DNA of 64,000 nt from contig NZ_VDMR01000002.1 in the NCBI RefSeq assembly GCF_006346315.1, positions 434,001 through 498,000 on the forward strand. The letters are read 5' to 3'. Below the pieces are notes generated by a model that saw nothing but the letters and a program-made list of their open reading frames with translations, did no database searches and was not told the DNA's origin. Positions 55,597 to 63,535 of this stretch are shown here, piece by piece. Source of the stretch: Nocardioides litoris (GTDB lineage: Bacteria > Actinomycetota > Actinomycetes > Propionibacteriales > Nocardioidaceae). A program made the position numbers and the translations under genes. Numbering within the stretch: the stretch's first letter is position 1; each line of letters starts with the position of its first letter.

Positions 55597-56297
55597 GCCG
55601 GCGCGGGCGGCACCGGCAGCACCGGGTGGCGCGTGACGGTGAGGCCCAGCAGGTCGACGGCCACAGCGTCGTACGGCGCCCGGTCGGGTCGCAGCAGCTC
55701 GGCGGCGACCACGGCCGCGGCGAGGTGGAGGCCGGCGGGGGAGACGGGTCCGGCGAGGCGCCGCCCGCCCGGGACGGGGCGGAGCGCCGGGTCGTGGTCG
55801 CGGTGGCGGGTGGCCGCGGCCCGCCGGGCGGCGACGTCGTGGGCCGAGACCGCGGGTGGGGCGAGCAGGACGAGGTCGCCGGTGCGCCAGCAGGCGTCGG
55901 AGCCCGGGTCGGTCGGGAGGTCGCCGGGCGCGGGGTCGTCGGCGGCGACGAGCAGGGGGCCGTCGTCGTCATCCCCGGCGTCGATTCCGGCCCGGGCCAG
56001 TGCGCCGCGCGCCGCTGCGGCCAGCGGCCCGGTGCCGACGACGGTGCGGCGCGGGGGCGGGGGGTCGACGAGGCCCTCGGTGGTGAGGGCGTCGAGGGCG
56101 CGGCGGGCCCGGTCGGAGTCGGGGTTGCCGCCGTCGGCGAGGGCGTCGAGGAGGGCCTCGGCGTCGAGGTCGTCGAGGTGCACGCGGTGGTGGTTGCGGC
56201 CGACGCGCAGCACGTGGCCGTCGGCGACGGTCCAGAGGCCGACGTCGGTGCGGAGCCGGGGGGTGGTGGTGGGGCTGGTCGGGCTGGTCACGGTCAC
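55593..56297 (-). CDS. Leader-peptide-binding/cyclodehydratase partner (SagC/ThiF-like)
   Basis: A 234-residue protein with an N-terminal RiPP-recognition winged-helix-like segment (RLRTDVGLWTVADGHVLRVGRNHHRVHLDDLDAEALLDAL) and a Rossmann-like ThiF segment (RTVVGTGPLAAAARGALARAGI, DLVLLAPPAV). The usual zinc-binding cysteines of larger family members are absent and the end is Pro-rich (HPVLPVPPAPA), so it is a reduced form. In azole RiPP pathways such proteins present the precursor to YcaO. GGAGGA precedes the GTG; its stop overlaps the hydrolase start. The assignment rests on pattern and context. Confidence 0.75.
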   Translation of the reverse strand: MTVTSPTSPTTTPRLRTDVGLWTVADGHVLRVGRNHHRVHLDDLDAEALLDALADGGNPDSDRARRALDALTTEGLVDPPPPRRTVVGTGPLAAAARGALARAGIDAGDDDDGPLLVAADDPAPGDLPTDPGSDACWRTGDLVLLAPPAVSAHDVAARRAAATRHRDHDPALRPVPGGRRLAGPVSPAGLHLAAAVVAAELLRPDRAPYDAVAVDLLGLTVTRHPVLPVPPAPA

Positions 56298-56339
56298 GGG
56301 TCCTCCTCGAGCGGACACGGGGGAGCAGGGGACGCGGGC

Positions 56340-56373
56340 GGCCCCCCGCACGATCGGAGGCGTGCGGGGGGCC
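56340..56373 (-). terminator. Hairpin between precursor gene and modification operon
   Basis: GGCCCCCCGCACG and CGTGCGGGGGGCC form a perfect 13-bp stem with an 8-nt loop, 15 nt past the precursor stop and 42 nt before the next gene. Such an internal terminator usually keeps precursor mRNA in excess of enzyme mRNA. Confidence 0.75.
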
Positions 56374-56388
56374 GGTCCCGGGGTGGCC

Positions 56389-56508
56389 TCAGCCGGCCTG
56401 CGGACCCTCGACCTCGTCGAAGGGGTTCTCGACGAGCGCGTTGGAGTGACCCGCGCTGTGGGTCGAGAGCTGGACGCGCGGGGCGAGGGGGCTGAAGAGG
56501 TCGTTCAC
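56389..56508 (-). CDS. Candidate RiPP precursor peptide
   Basis: A 39-residue peptide starting at GTG 56508, 5 nt after a strong AAGGAG. The first 14 residues (MNDLFSPLAPRVQL) look like a short leader. Ser15, Thr16, His17, Ser18, His21 and Ser22 cluster in the centre, and the C-terminal stretch ALVENPFDEVEGPQAG is acidic and could act as a follower. There is no cysteine. It is the first gene of the transcript running into the leader-binding protein, hydrolase, YcaO and exporter genes, with a hairpin directly after it. Which part is the core is not known. Confidence 0.75.
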   Translation of the reverse strand: MNDLFSPLAPRVQLSTHSAGHSNALVENPFDEVEGPQAG

Positions 56509-56564
56509 GGCTTCTCCTTGGGGTGCGATGGATGGTTCACGGCCCGAGCCGGACCGCGCTCCGG

Positions 56565-56593
56565 ACAGTAACGTTGTTGAGAATCATTCTCAA
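56565..56593 (-). promoter_or_regulatory. Zur/Fur-like box over the precursor promoter
   Basis: TTGAGAATCATTCTCAA (56577-56593) is a perfect 17-nt dyad around a central base, of the TGAxAATxATTxTCA form bound by Zur and Fur proteins. On the minus strand its TTGAGA can serve as a -35, followed after 17 nt by TACTGT (56570-56565) as a -10. Binding would block the promoter of the precursor operon. It does not match the IdeR/DtxR iron box. Confidence 0.65.
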
Positions 56594-57531
56594 GACTCGC
56601 CGAGAGCCTGCTCGACCTGGTCCAGCACCAGGCCGAGCGAGATCGTGCCGCGACCGGTGGCCCACACCGGCGCTTCGACCTCGACGACGCGGTCCTCCCG
56701 GGCGGCGGTGAGCTGGGCCCAGGTCGGGTCGGTGGCGAGCCGCTGCGACAGCGGCTCCTGGTCGTCGGAGGCCGAGAAGGCCTGGGCGAACACGACGTCG
56801 GGGTCGACCTCGGCGACCTGCTCGACCGAGACCGGGGCGAACGGGTCGGCGGCCGCGGGCCACGGGTAGTCGCTGACCTCCGCCAGCAGGGAGCCGACCG
56901 GCGTCTCGACGGAGTCGACGCCCAGGCTGCCGGGCTCACCGAACATCGACAGCGTGGTCAGCGCGCTCCTCTCCGCGGCCGCCGCCTCGACCCGCTCGGT
57001 GAACGCGTCCGCCTGCTCGTCAGCCCGCTCGCGCGTGCCGGTCAGGTCGCCGACGGTGCGCAGGAACGCGACCGAGTCCTCCCACGACCGGGGGTCGACG
57101 AGGAAGAGCGGCGCCGACCGCTCCACGGCCTCCCGGAGCCCGTCCTGGGCGCCGGCCAGGCCGACGACCAGGTCGGGCGTCGAGAGCGCGACGTCCTCGA
57201 CGTTCTCCTCGCCGAACCCGCCGGTGACCTCCCGCATGTCGGCGTCCGGCCCGGCGTACCGCTCGTCGAGCGCGAGCGGCTCGCGGTAGGCGACGGGGGT
57301 GAGCCCGACCTCGGTCAGGGCGTCGACGCAGATCATGGTCAGGCAGGCGATCCGGGCGGCCGGCTGGTCGAGCGAGACCTCGGTGCCGGTGTCGTCGGTG
57401 GCGCTGACGGGCCCGGCGCCGGGTGCGGACGAGGGTGCGGGGCCGGACCCCTCCGAGGGCGATCCGCACGCCGCGAGGCCGGCGGGGAGGAGGAGGGCGG
57501 CCAGGGCCAGGGCGGGGGTGTGTTTGCGCAC
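56590..57531 (-). CDS. Siderophore-type ABC transporter substrate-binding lipoprotein
   Basis: A 313-residue lipoprotein (lipobox LAAC in LLPAGLAACGS) with the helical-backbone class III binding fold (Peripla_BP_2). Segments ARIACLTMICVDALTEVGLTPVAYREPL, STPDLVVGLAGAQDGL and DPDVVFAQAFSASDD are typical of FecB/FhuD-like proteins that capture metal-chelate complexes. AAGGAG precedes the GTG. It is transcribed towards the precursor gene and divergent from the permeases, with metal-box-like sequences on both sides. The ligand could be the RiPP product. Confidence 0.92.
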   Translation of the reverse strand: MRKHTPALALAALLLPAGLAACGSPSEGSGPAPSSAPGAGPVSATDDTGTEVSLDQPAARIACLTMICVDALTEVGLTPVAYREPLALDERYAGPDADMREVTGGFGEENVEDVALSTPDLVVGLAGAQDGLREAVERSAPLFLVDPRSWEDSVAFLRTVGDLTGTRERADEQADAFTERVEAAAAERSALTTLSMFGEPGSLGVDSVETPVGSLLAEVSDYPWPAAADPFAPVSVEQVAEVDPDVVFAQAFSASDDQEPLSQRLATDPTWAQLTAAREDRVVEVEAPVWATGRGTISLGLVLDQVEQALGES

Positions 57532-57563
57532 GAGGTTCTCCTTGGTGGACGATCAGCGCCGAA

Positions 57564-57581
57564 ATGATAGTCATTCTCAAG
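57564..57581. promoter_or_regulatory. Second metal-box-like site at the divergent importer promoter
   Basis: ATGATAGTCATTCTCAAG overlaps the first permease codons and matches the 56577-56594 site at 15 of 18 positions, with one perfect half TCATTCTCAAG. Lying in the divergent promoter area, it could control both the binding-protein gene and the permease operon (which may be leaderless). Confidence 0.5.
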
Positions 57582-58532
57582 ACGACCGTGCCGCTGGGTC
57601 TCGTGGTCGGTCTCCTCGCCGGCCTGTGCCTGGGCCGACCGGTGCTCGACCCGGTGGCCGCGGTGCGGGCGCTGCTCGACCCGGCCGACCCCGCGCACGT
57701 CCTGCTCGTCGAGGGCCGGCTGCCCCGCGCCGTGCTGGCCGTCGGGGCCGGCGGTGCGCTCGGGGTCGCGGGCCTCCTGCTGCAGGACGTGCTGCGCAAC
57801 CCGATCGCCGGCCCCGAGCTGCTCGGCGTCTCCTCCGGCGCCGCCGTCGTCACCGCGGCGGTCGTGGTGCTCGGCCTTGCCGTGCCCGTCGTCCTCCTGC
57901 CGTACGCCGCCCTGGCCGGCGCGCTCGTCGCCGGCGCGCTCGTGGTGCTCACCATGGGCCGCACCCGCTCGCCCGACCACGTCGCCCTCATCGGGGCCGC
58001 GGTGTCCGCGGCCTGCGGCGGCCTGGTGGTCGCCGTCGTCGGCCTCGGCACGCAGGGCAACGTCGTGGTGCTCTTCCGCTACCTGCTCGGCAGCCTGGCC
58101 GCCCGGGGCTGGACCCACGTCGAGGCCGTCGCGCCCTGGCTGCTCGTCGGCCTGGTCGCGGCCGCCCTGCTGGCCCGCCGGGTCGAGACCCTCACGCTCG
58201 GCGACGAGGTGGCGGCCGGCCTCGGGGTCGCGGTGACCCGCACCCGCGTCCTCGCGGTCGTCGTGGCCGCTGTCCTCGCCGCCGCGGTCGCGTCGGTCTG
58301 CGGGCCGGTCGCCTTCGTCGCGCTCCTCGCGCCCCACCTGGCGCGGCGCCTGGCGCGCACCGTCGCCACCCGCCGGGTGCTGGTCGCCGTCGTCCCGGTG
58401 GGCGCGGCCCTGCTGCTGTGCGCTGACCAGGTGGCCCGGCTGGTCATCTACCCGGTCGAGGTGCCTGTCGGTGTGGCCACCACGCTCGTGGGCGTGCCCG
58501 CGCTCGTGCTCGCGCTGCGGAGCCGGGCGTGA
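57564..58532 (+). CDS. FecCD family ABC permease 1
   Basis: A 322-residue permease with about nine hydrophobic helices. Family motifs: EGRLPRAVLAVGAGGALGVAGLLLQDVLRNPIAGPELLGVSSGAAV, and the ATPase-contact region FVALLAPHLARRL near the end. It should pair with the second permease to carry the chelate across the membrane. ATG 57564 lies within the second metal-box-like site. Its stop overlaps the next gene (GTGA). Confidence 0.93.
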   Translation: MIVILKTTVPLGLVVGLLAGLCLGRPVLDPVAAVRALLDPADPAHVLLVEGRLPRAVLAVGAGGALGVAGLLLQDVLRNPIAGPELLGVSSGAAVVTAAVVVLGLAVPVVLLPYAALAGALVAGALVVLTMGRTRSPDHVALIGAAVSAACGGLVVAVVGLGTQGNVVVLFRYLLGSLAARGWTHVEAVAPWLLVGLVAAALLARRVETLTLGDEVAAGLGVAVTRTRVLAVVVAAVLAAAVASVCGPVAFVALLAPHLARRLARTVATRRVLVAVVPVGAALLLCADQVARLVIYPVEVPVGVATTLVGVPALVLALRSRA

Positions 58533-59532
58533 GGGCCGCGTTGCGGCGCCCCGCCGGCCTGTCGGCCCTCGGCGCGGTCGCCCTGCTGGCAGGGGCCGTG
58601 ATCGTGCTGGCCCACCTGCTGACCGGCCGCAGCAGCATCCCGTCCGCGGAGGTCGTGGCCGCGCTGCTGGGCCGGGCGAGCGAGCCGGCGTACACCGTCG
58701 TGGTGCTCGACCACCGCCTGCCACGCGTGCTGGTCGGGCTGGCCGCGGGTGCGCTGCTCGCCGTGGCCGGGGTGCTCGTGCAGGCCGTGGTGCGCAACCC
58801 GCTCGCCGAGCCGTCGACGACCGGCGTCGGCGCGGGCGCGGCGCTGGCCGTCGTCGCCACCCTGGTCCTGGCGCCCGACCTCGGCCAGGGCGGGGCGTAC
58901 GTCGCCAGCCTGGTCGGTGCGCTCGCGACGGGCGCGGTGCTGTGGGCGGTGGGGCGGCGCTCGTTCGCCGTGACCGGGGTGCTGCTGGGGGCGGTGCTGG
59001 CCGCGGTGACCTCGCTGCTGCTCGTGGTCGACTCCGCGCCGCTCGGCACGGTGCTGCGCTGGCTGGTCGGCTCGCTCAACGCCCGCACGCCGACCGACTG
59101 GGCGCTGCTGTGGCCGTGGCTGGCCCTGCTCCCGGTGGCCTGGGCGCTGGCCTCGCGGCTCAACGCCTGGTCGCTCGGCGAGGCGGCCGCGGTCGGCCTC
59201 GGCCTCCGCCCCGGACCGCTGCTCGCCGTCGTGCTGCTGGTGGCCGTGGCCTGCGCGGCGGCCGCGGTGGCCGCCGCCGGGGCGGTGGCCTTCGTCGGGC
59301 TCGTCGCCCCGCACATCGGCCGGCTGCTCGTGGGCGCCGACCACCGCGTGCTGGTGCCGGTCGCGGCCGCGCTGGGCGCGCTGCTGCTCAGCCTGGCCGA
59401 CCTCGTCGCCTTCTCGGTCTCGGTGCAGGTGCCGGGGCTGGCCACCGACGTCTCCGGCGTGCCCGTCGGCGCGGTGACCGCGCTCATCGGCGCCCCCGTC
59501 CTCGTCAGCCTCGTCCGCAGGGAGCAGCGCGC

Positions 59533-59536
<4 letters not shown>
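58529..59536 (+). CDS. FecCD family ABC permease 2
   Basis: A 335-residue permease of the same family: DHRLPRVLVGLAAGALLAVAGVLVQAVVRNPLAEPSTTGVGAGAAL and AVAFVGLVAPHIGRLLVGADHR are the hallmark segments. Forms the heterodimeric channel with permease 1. GTG start and TGA stop both overlap neighbours by 4 nt. Confidence 0.94.
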
Positions 59537-60317
<781 letters not shown>

Positions 60318-60321
<4 letters not shown>

Positions 60322-61025
60322 GCCTGGCCCACGAGGTGCACCGGGCGCTGGCCGCGACGGCGGTCCCCCGCACGCCCGACCCGGCTCTGCTCCCGCCGCT
60401 CGCTGCTCCCGGGTCGACCCGGCCGCTGGCCGACCCGGCCCCGGTGCCGGGCGCGCTCGGCACCGCGCTGGCCGACCGGCGCTCGCGCTACCGGTTCGGC
60501 CCCGCGCCCGACCCGGCCGCCGTCGCCGCCCTCCTGCGCGCCGGCGTCGGCACCGCTCCCCGCGCCGGCGGGCTGCCCTCGGTGCGGGCCTACCTGGTCA
60601 CCGCCGACGGCGTCGACCGGGCCGACCTCCGGCTCCCGCTGCCGGGGCTGGTCGCCGTGCGGCGGGGCCCCACGGCGGCATACGTCGCGGGGGCGGTGGA
60701 CCAGCCGGCGTTCGCGCCGCGGGTGCCGCTGTGGCTCGCGCTGGTCGCCGACCTCGCGCCGAGCGCCGGACGCTACCCGCCCCGGCACTACCGCACCGTC
60801 CACCTCGACGCCGGCGCCGCGCTGCAGAACGTGCTCCTCGTCGCCACCGCCCTCGGTCTGGTCACCTGCCCCGTCGCGGGGTACGACGACGCCGCCTGGG
60901 CCCGGCTGCTCGACCTCGACGACCGTGACGGCGAGGCCTTTGTCGCGGTGCTGGTCGCGCTGTCCGAGGCGCCGGCCGGGAGCCGCTCCGCCCGCCGGCC
61001 GGTGGGTACCGGTCGTGCGTGTTGA
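60318..61025 (+). CDS. SagB/nitroreductase-like FMN dehydrogenase
   Basis: A 235-residue nitroreductase-fold protein. LADRRSRYRFGPAPDPAAVAALLRAGVG is the FMN-binding start (Arg/Ser-Arg), RAGGLPSVRAYLV follows, and the later helix is HLDAGAALQNVLLVATALGLVTCPVAGYDDAAWARLL. This order matches SagB-type dehydrogenases that oxidise azolines to azoles in RiPP pathways. The gene sits at the end of the importer operon, overlapping the ATPase gene, but its predicted substrate is the YcaO product. The alternative is an unrelated nitroreductase. Confidence 0.82.
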
Positions 61026-61675
61026 CTCGGGGAGTGCCCACCGACCGCCGCCGCGCCCGCTTCCGCGGCCAGATCGCCGGCGTCGGCACCACCGAGGGCA
61101 CCCGCGTCGTCGTCGGCCGCTGGCTCGACAGCCCGCTCGGCACCTTCGCCGACGCCATGGTCGAGCGGCCCGACGGCCACCGGCTGCTGCTGGCGCCGTC
61201 GCCCGACGTGGCGCGGTTCGTCGCCGCGACGTACGACTTCGACGAGATCCGGGTCGAGCCGTTCGCGGTGTCGGTCGAGGGTGGGCGGTGGCGGGTGCGG
61301 GGCGCCTCGCTCGAGCTCGACCTGACCGTCGGCCGCACCACCCTGCTCGGGGGGCTGCTGCGCCTCGTGCCGCGCCGGGTCGCCGAGGCCCCGTGGTGGT
61401 GCGCGCTGACCGACGTCGTGGCCCGGGTCGTGCTCGACGGCGTGCGCACGCGCGGCGACACCGGCGACCGAACGGAGTGGTACGGCGCCACCGGCAACCG
61501 CGCCGTCACCGCCGCGACCGGCCGCTGGGAGGGCGCCGACCTCGGCGAATTGCGTCCCGTCTCGCCCCCGCCCCGGTTCGGCTTCTCCTCCACCCCCGAG
61601 CGGCCCTCGGTCACCGACGTCGTCACCACGGTCGAGCTCGACGCCGGCGTCCCGCTGGTGGGTCCGGCCGGCTGA
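61019..61675 (+). CDS. Hypothetical protein
   Basis: A 218-residue soluble protein. N-terminal TDRRRARFRGQIAGVGTTEGTRVVVGRW, central DGHRLLLAPSPDVARFVAATYDFDEIRVEPF and RTTLLGGLLRLVPRRVAEAPWWCALTD look conserved, but I do not recognise a family with function. The GTG at 61019 overlaps the end of the dehydrogenase gene; GTG 61034 is an alternative. Possibly cotranscribed by read-through, with no clear link to the RiPP cluster. Confidence 0.75.
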   Translation: MLTRGVPTDRRRARFRGQIAGVGTTEGTRVVVGRWLDSPLGTFADAMVERPDGHRLLLAPSPDVARFVAATYDFDEIRVEPFAVSVEGGRWRVRGASLELDLTVGRTTLLGGLLRLVPRRVAEAPWWCALTDVVARVVLDGVRTRGDTGDRTEWYGATGNRAVTAATGRWEGADLGELRPVSPPPRFGFSSTPERPSVTDVVTTVELDAGVPLVGPAG

Positions 61676-61679
61676 CCGG

Positions 61680-62816
61680 TCAGCCAGCCCGGCGCCTCTC
61701 GCCGAGGGCCGGGTAGTCGAGGTAGCCCCGCTCGCCGCCGGTGTAGTAGGTCGCCGGGTCGGCCGCAGCCAGCGGCAGGTCGTGGCGCAGCCGCTCGACC
61801 AGGTCGGGGTTGGCGATGAACGCCCGGCCCAGGCTGACCAGGTCGGCCCCGAGGCGGCGCCACCGGATCGCGTCGTCGCGGCCCGCGGGCACCGGCGAGG
61901 CGGGGTGGACCGGGTTGACCACCAGCACCCCCTCCCAGGCGCGGCGCAGCGCGAGCAGGTCGTCGTCGGGCAACGTCGCCTCGAGGTGCACGTAGGCCAG
62001 GTCGAGGCGCGACAGCTCGGCCAGCAGGGCCAGGTGGGTCTCGAGCGGCGCCGTCTCGTGGGCGCCCCAGATGCCGGAGCCGGGGGAGAGCCGGATGCCG
62101 ACCCGGTCGGCGCCGACCGCGTCGGCCGTGGCCCCGACGGCCTCGACGGCGAACCGGATCCGGCCGGTCGTCGACCCGCCGTACCGGTCGGTGCGCAGGT
62201 TGGCGTCGTCGGAGAGGAACTGCGCGACCAGGTAGCCGTTGGCCCCGTGCAGCTCGACCCCGTCGAACCCGGCCCGCACGCCGCGCACCGCGGCCTCGGC
62301 GTACGACGCCGCCTGCTCGGCCACCTCGCTGGTGGCCAGGGCGCGCGGCACGGGGAAGTCCTGCGGCCCGCGCGGCGTGAAGGTCTGCCCGGTCGCGGGC
62401 ACCGCCGACGGGGCGACGGGCTGGTGGCCGGTGGTGAAGGGGTGCGAGACCCGGCCGCCGTGCATGAGCTGGGCCACGACGTGGCCCCCGGCGTCGTGGA
62501 CGGCCCCGGTGACCTGTCGCCATGACGCCTCCTGCTCGTCGGTGTGCAGGCCCGGCGTGCCGGGGTTGGACTGCCCGACCAGGCTCGGCTGGACGCCGTC
62601 GCTGACGATGAGGCCGGCAGAGGCCCGCTGGGCGAAGTAGGTCGCCATCAAGGGCGTGGCCAGCCCGTCGGCGGTGGCGCGCACGCGGCTCATCGGCGCC
62701 ATGACGACGCGGTTGGGCAGGCGGAGCCGGCCGACGGTGACGGGCTCCAGCAGGGCGTCGGCGCCGGTGGGGGCGGCGGCGGGGGCGGACGGGGACGGGT
62801 GGTCGTCGTTGCTCAT
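61680..62816 (-). CDS. Old yellow enzyme family NADH:flavin oxidoreductase (ene-reductase)
   Basis: A 378-residue FMN TIM-barrel. Motifs: LPNRVVMAPMSRVRA, the Arg/His region VAQLMHGGRVSHP, the active-site GVELHGANGYLVAQFLSDDANLRTDRYGG and phosphate-binding LGADLVSLGRAFIANPDLVERL. It reduces activated alkenes such as N-ethylmaleimide or enones using NAD(P)H. It is divergent from a MerR gene with a symmetric operator between, so induction by an electrophile is likely. Confidence 0.93.
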   Translation of the reverse strand: MSNDDHPSPSAPAAAPTGADALLEPVTVGRLRLPNRVVMAPMSRVRATADGLATPLMATYFAQRASAGLIVSDGVQPSLVGQSNPGTPGLHTDEQEASWRQVTGAVHDAGGHVVAQLMHGGRVSHPFTTGHQPVAPSAVPATGQTFTPRGPQDFPVPRALATSEVAEQAASYAEAAVRGVRAGFDGVELHGANGYLVAQFLSDDANLRTDRYGGSTTGRIRFAVEAVGATADAVGADRVGIRLSPGSGIWGAHETAPLETHLALLAELSRLDLAYVHLEATLPDDDLLALRRAWEGVLVVNPVHPASPVPAGRDDAIRWRRLGADLVSLGRAFIANPDLVERLRHDLPLAAADPATYYTGGERGYLDYPALGERRRAG

Positions 62817-62829
62817 GGGTCTACGCTCA

Positions 62830-62851
62830 CCCCTGACACTGACGTCAGGGG
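62830..62851. promoter_or_regulatory. MerR-type operator
   Basis: CCCCTGAC-actgac-GTCAGGGG is a perfect 8-6-8 dyad in the 69-nt spacer between the divergent ene-reductase and MerR genes. MerR regulators bind such dyads in promoters with long spacers. Confidence 0.65.
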
Positions 62852-62885
62852 CAAGTCCTGGCGGACGAGGAGAGGCGGACCACCC

Positions 62886-63254
62886 GTGCGGATCGGCGAC
62901 CTGGCCCGGCAGACCGGGGCGAGCGAGCGCTCGCTGCGCTACTACGAGGAGCAGGGCCTGCTCCACAGCGACCGCTCTCCCGCCGGGCAGCGGCTCTACG
63001 ACGACGCCGCCGTCGACCGGGTCGCCTGGATCCAGCGCCTGTACGCCGCCGGCCTGAGCAGCCGCGTCCTGGTCGACCTGCTCCCGTGCGTCGAGACGCC
63101 GAGCGAGGCCACGACCCGGTCCACCCTCGACCGGTTGCGCGAGGAGCACGCGCGCCTGGGCGAGCACGTCGACGAGCTCGTCCGCACCCGGGAGACCCTC
63201 GCCGAGGTCATCGCCTGCAGCGAGCGCCACCTGGCCGCCCCGGCCGCCGGCTGA
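62886..63254 (+). CDS. MerR family transcriptional regulator
   Basis: A 122-residue regulator. VRIGDLARQTGASERSLRYYEEQGLLHSDRSPAGQRLYDD is the winged helix, followed by the long dimerisation helix (RSTLDRLREEHARLGEHVDELVRTRETLAEVI). A single late Cys (IACSER) and VDLLPCVETP are the only candidate thiol sensors. GAGGAGAGG precedes the GTG. Likely controls the divergent ene-reductase gene. Confidence 0.92.
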   Translation: MRIGDLARQTGASERSLRYYEEQGLLHSDRSPAGQRLYDDAAVDRVAWIQRLYAAGLSSRVLVDLLPCVETPSEATTRSTLDRLREEHARLGEHVDELVRTRETLAEVIACSERHLAAPAAG

Positions 63255-63270
63255 GCCCGGTCAGGCCCGG

Positions 63271-63471
63271 TCAGCCCCGGGGGTCGGGGGTCTGCGTGGA
63301 CTCGAGGCGGGTGCCCTCGGGGTCGTCGACGCGCTCGTCCGACTCGGCCAGGACCGCCTCGGCCTGCGCCTCGGGGTCGTCGCTGCCGACGGCCCGCTCC
63401 TCGTCGAGCAGCTCGGCCCGCGACTCGATCCGGTCGTGCTCGGCCTGGCGCTCCTGGTCCGACTCGCTCAT
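63271..63471 (-). CDS. Small acidic hypothetical protein
   Basis: A 66-residue, strongly acidic, probably disordered protein (SESDQERQAEHDRIESRAELLDEERAVG at the start) without membrane or signal segments. Similar short Glu/Asp-rich proteins are common in actinobacteria; function unknown. It is convergent with the MerR gene and divergent from the secreted protein gene. Confidence 0.65.
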   Translation of the reverse strand: MSESDQERQAEHDRIESRAELLDEERAVGSDDPEAQAEAVLAESDERVDDPEGTRLESTQTPDPRG

Positions 63472-63535
63472 CCCGCCACGCTAGCCGGGTCCCGCGGGCC
63501 GGTTGACGCCCGCAGGGGCGGGTAGATTCCGCGCC

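Noticed and set aside
56577..56593. IdeR/DtxR iron box
   Set aside because: The dyad lacks the TTAGGTTAG-CTAACCTAA pattern; the TGAxAATxATTxTCA form fits Zur/Fur better.
63503..63528. TTGACG and TAGATT as a promoter for the last gene
   Set aside because: The spacing of 14 nt is too short for a standard promoter; not listed as a feature.
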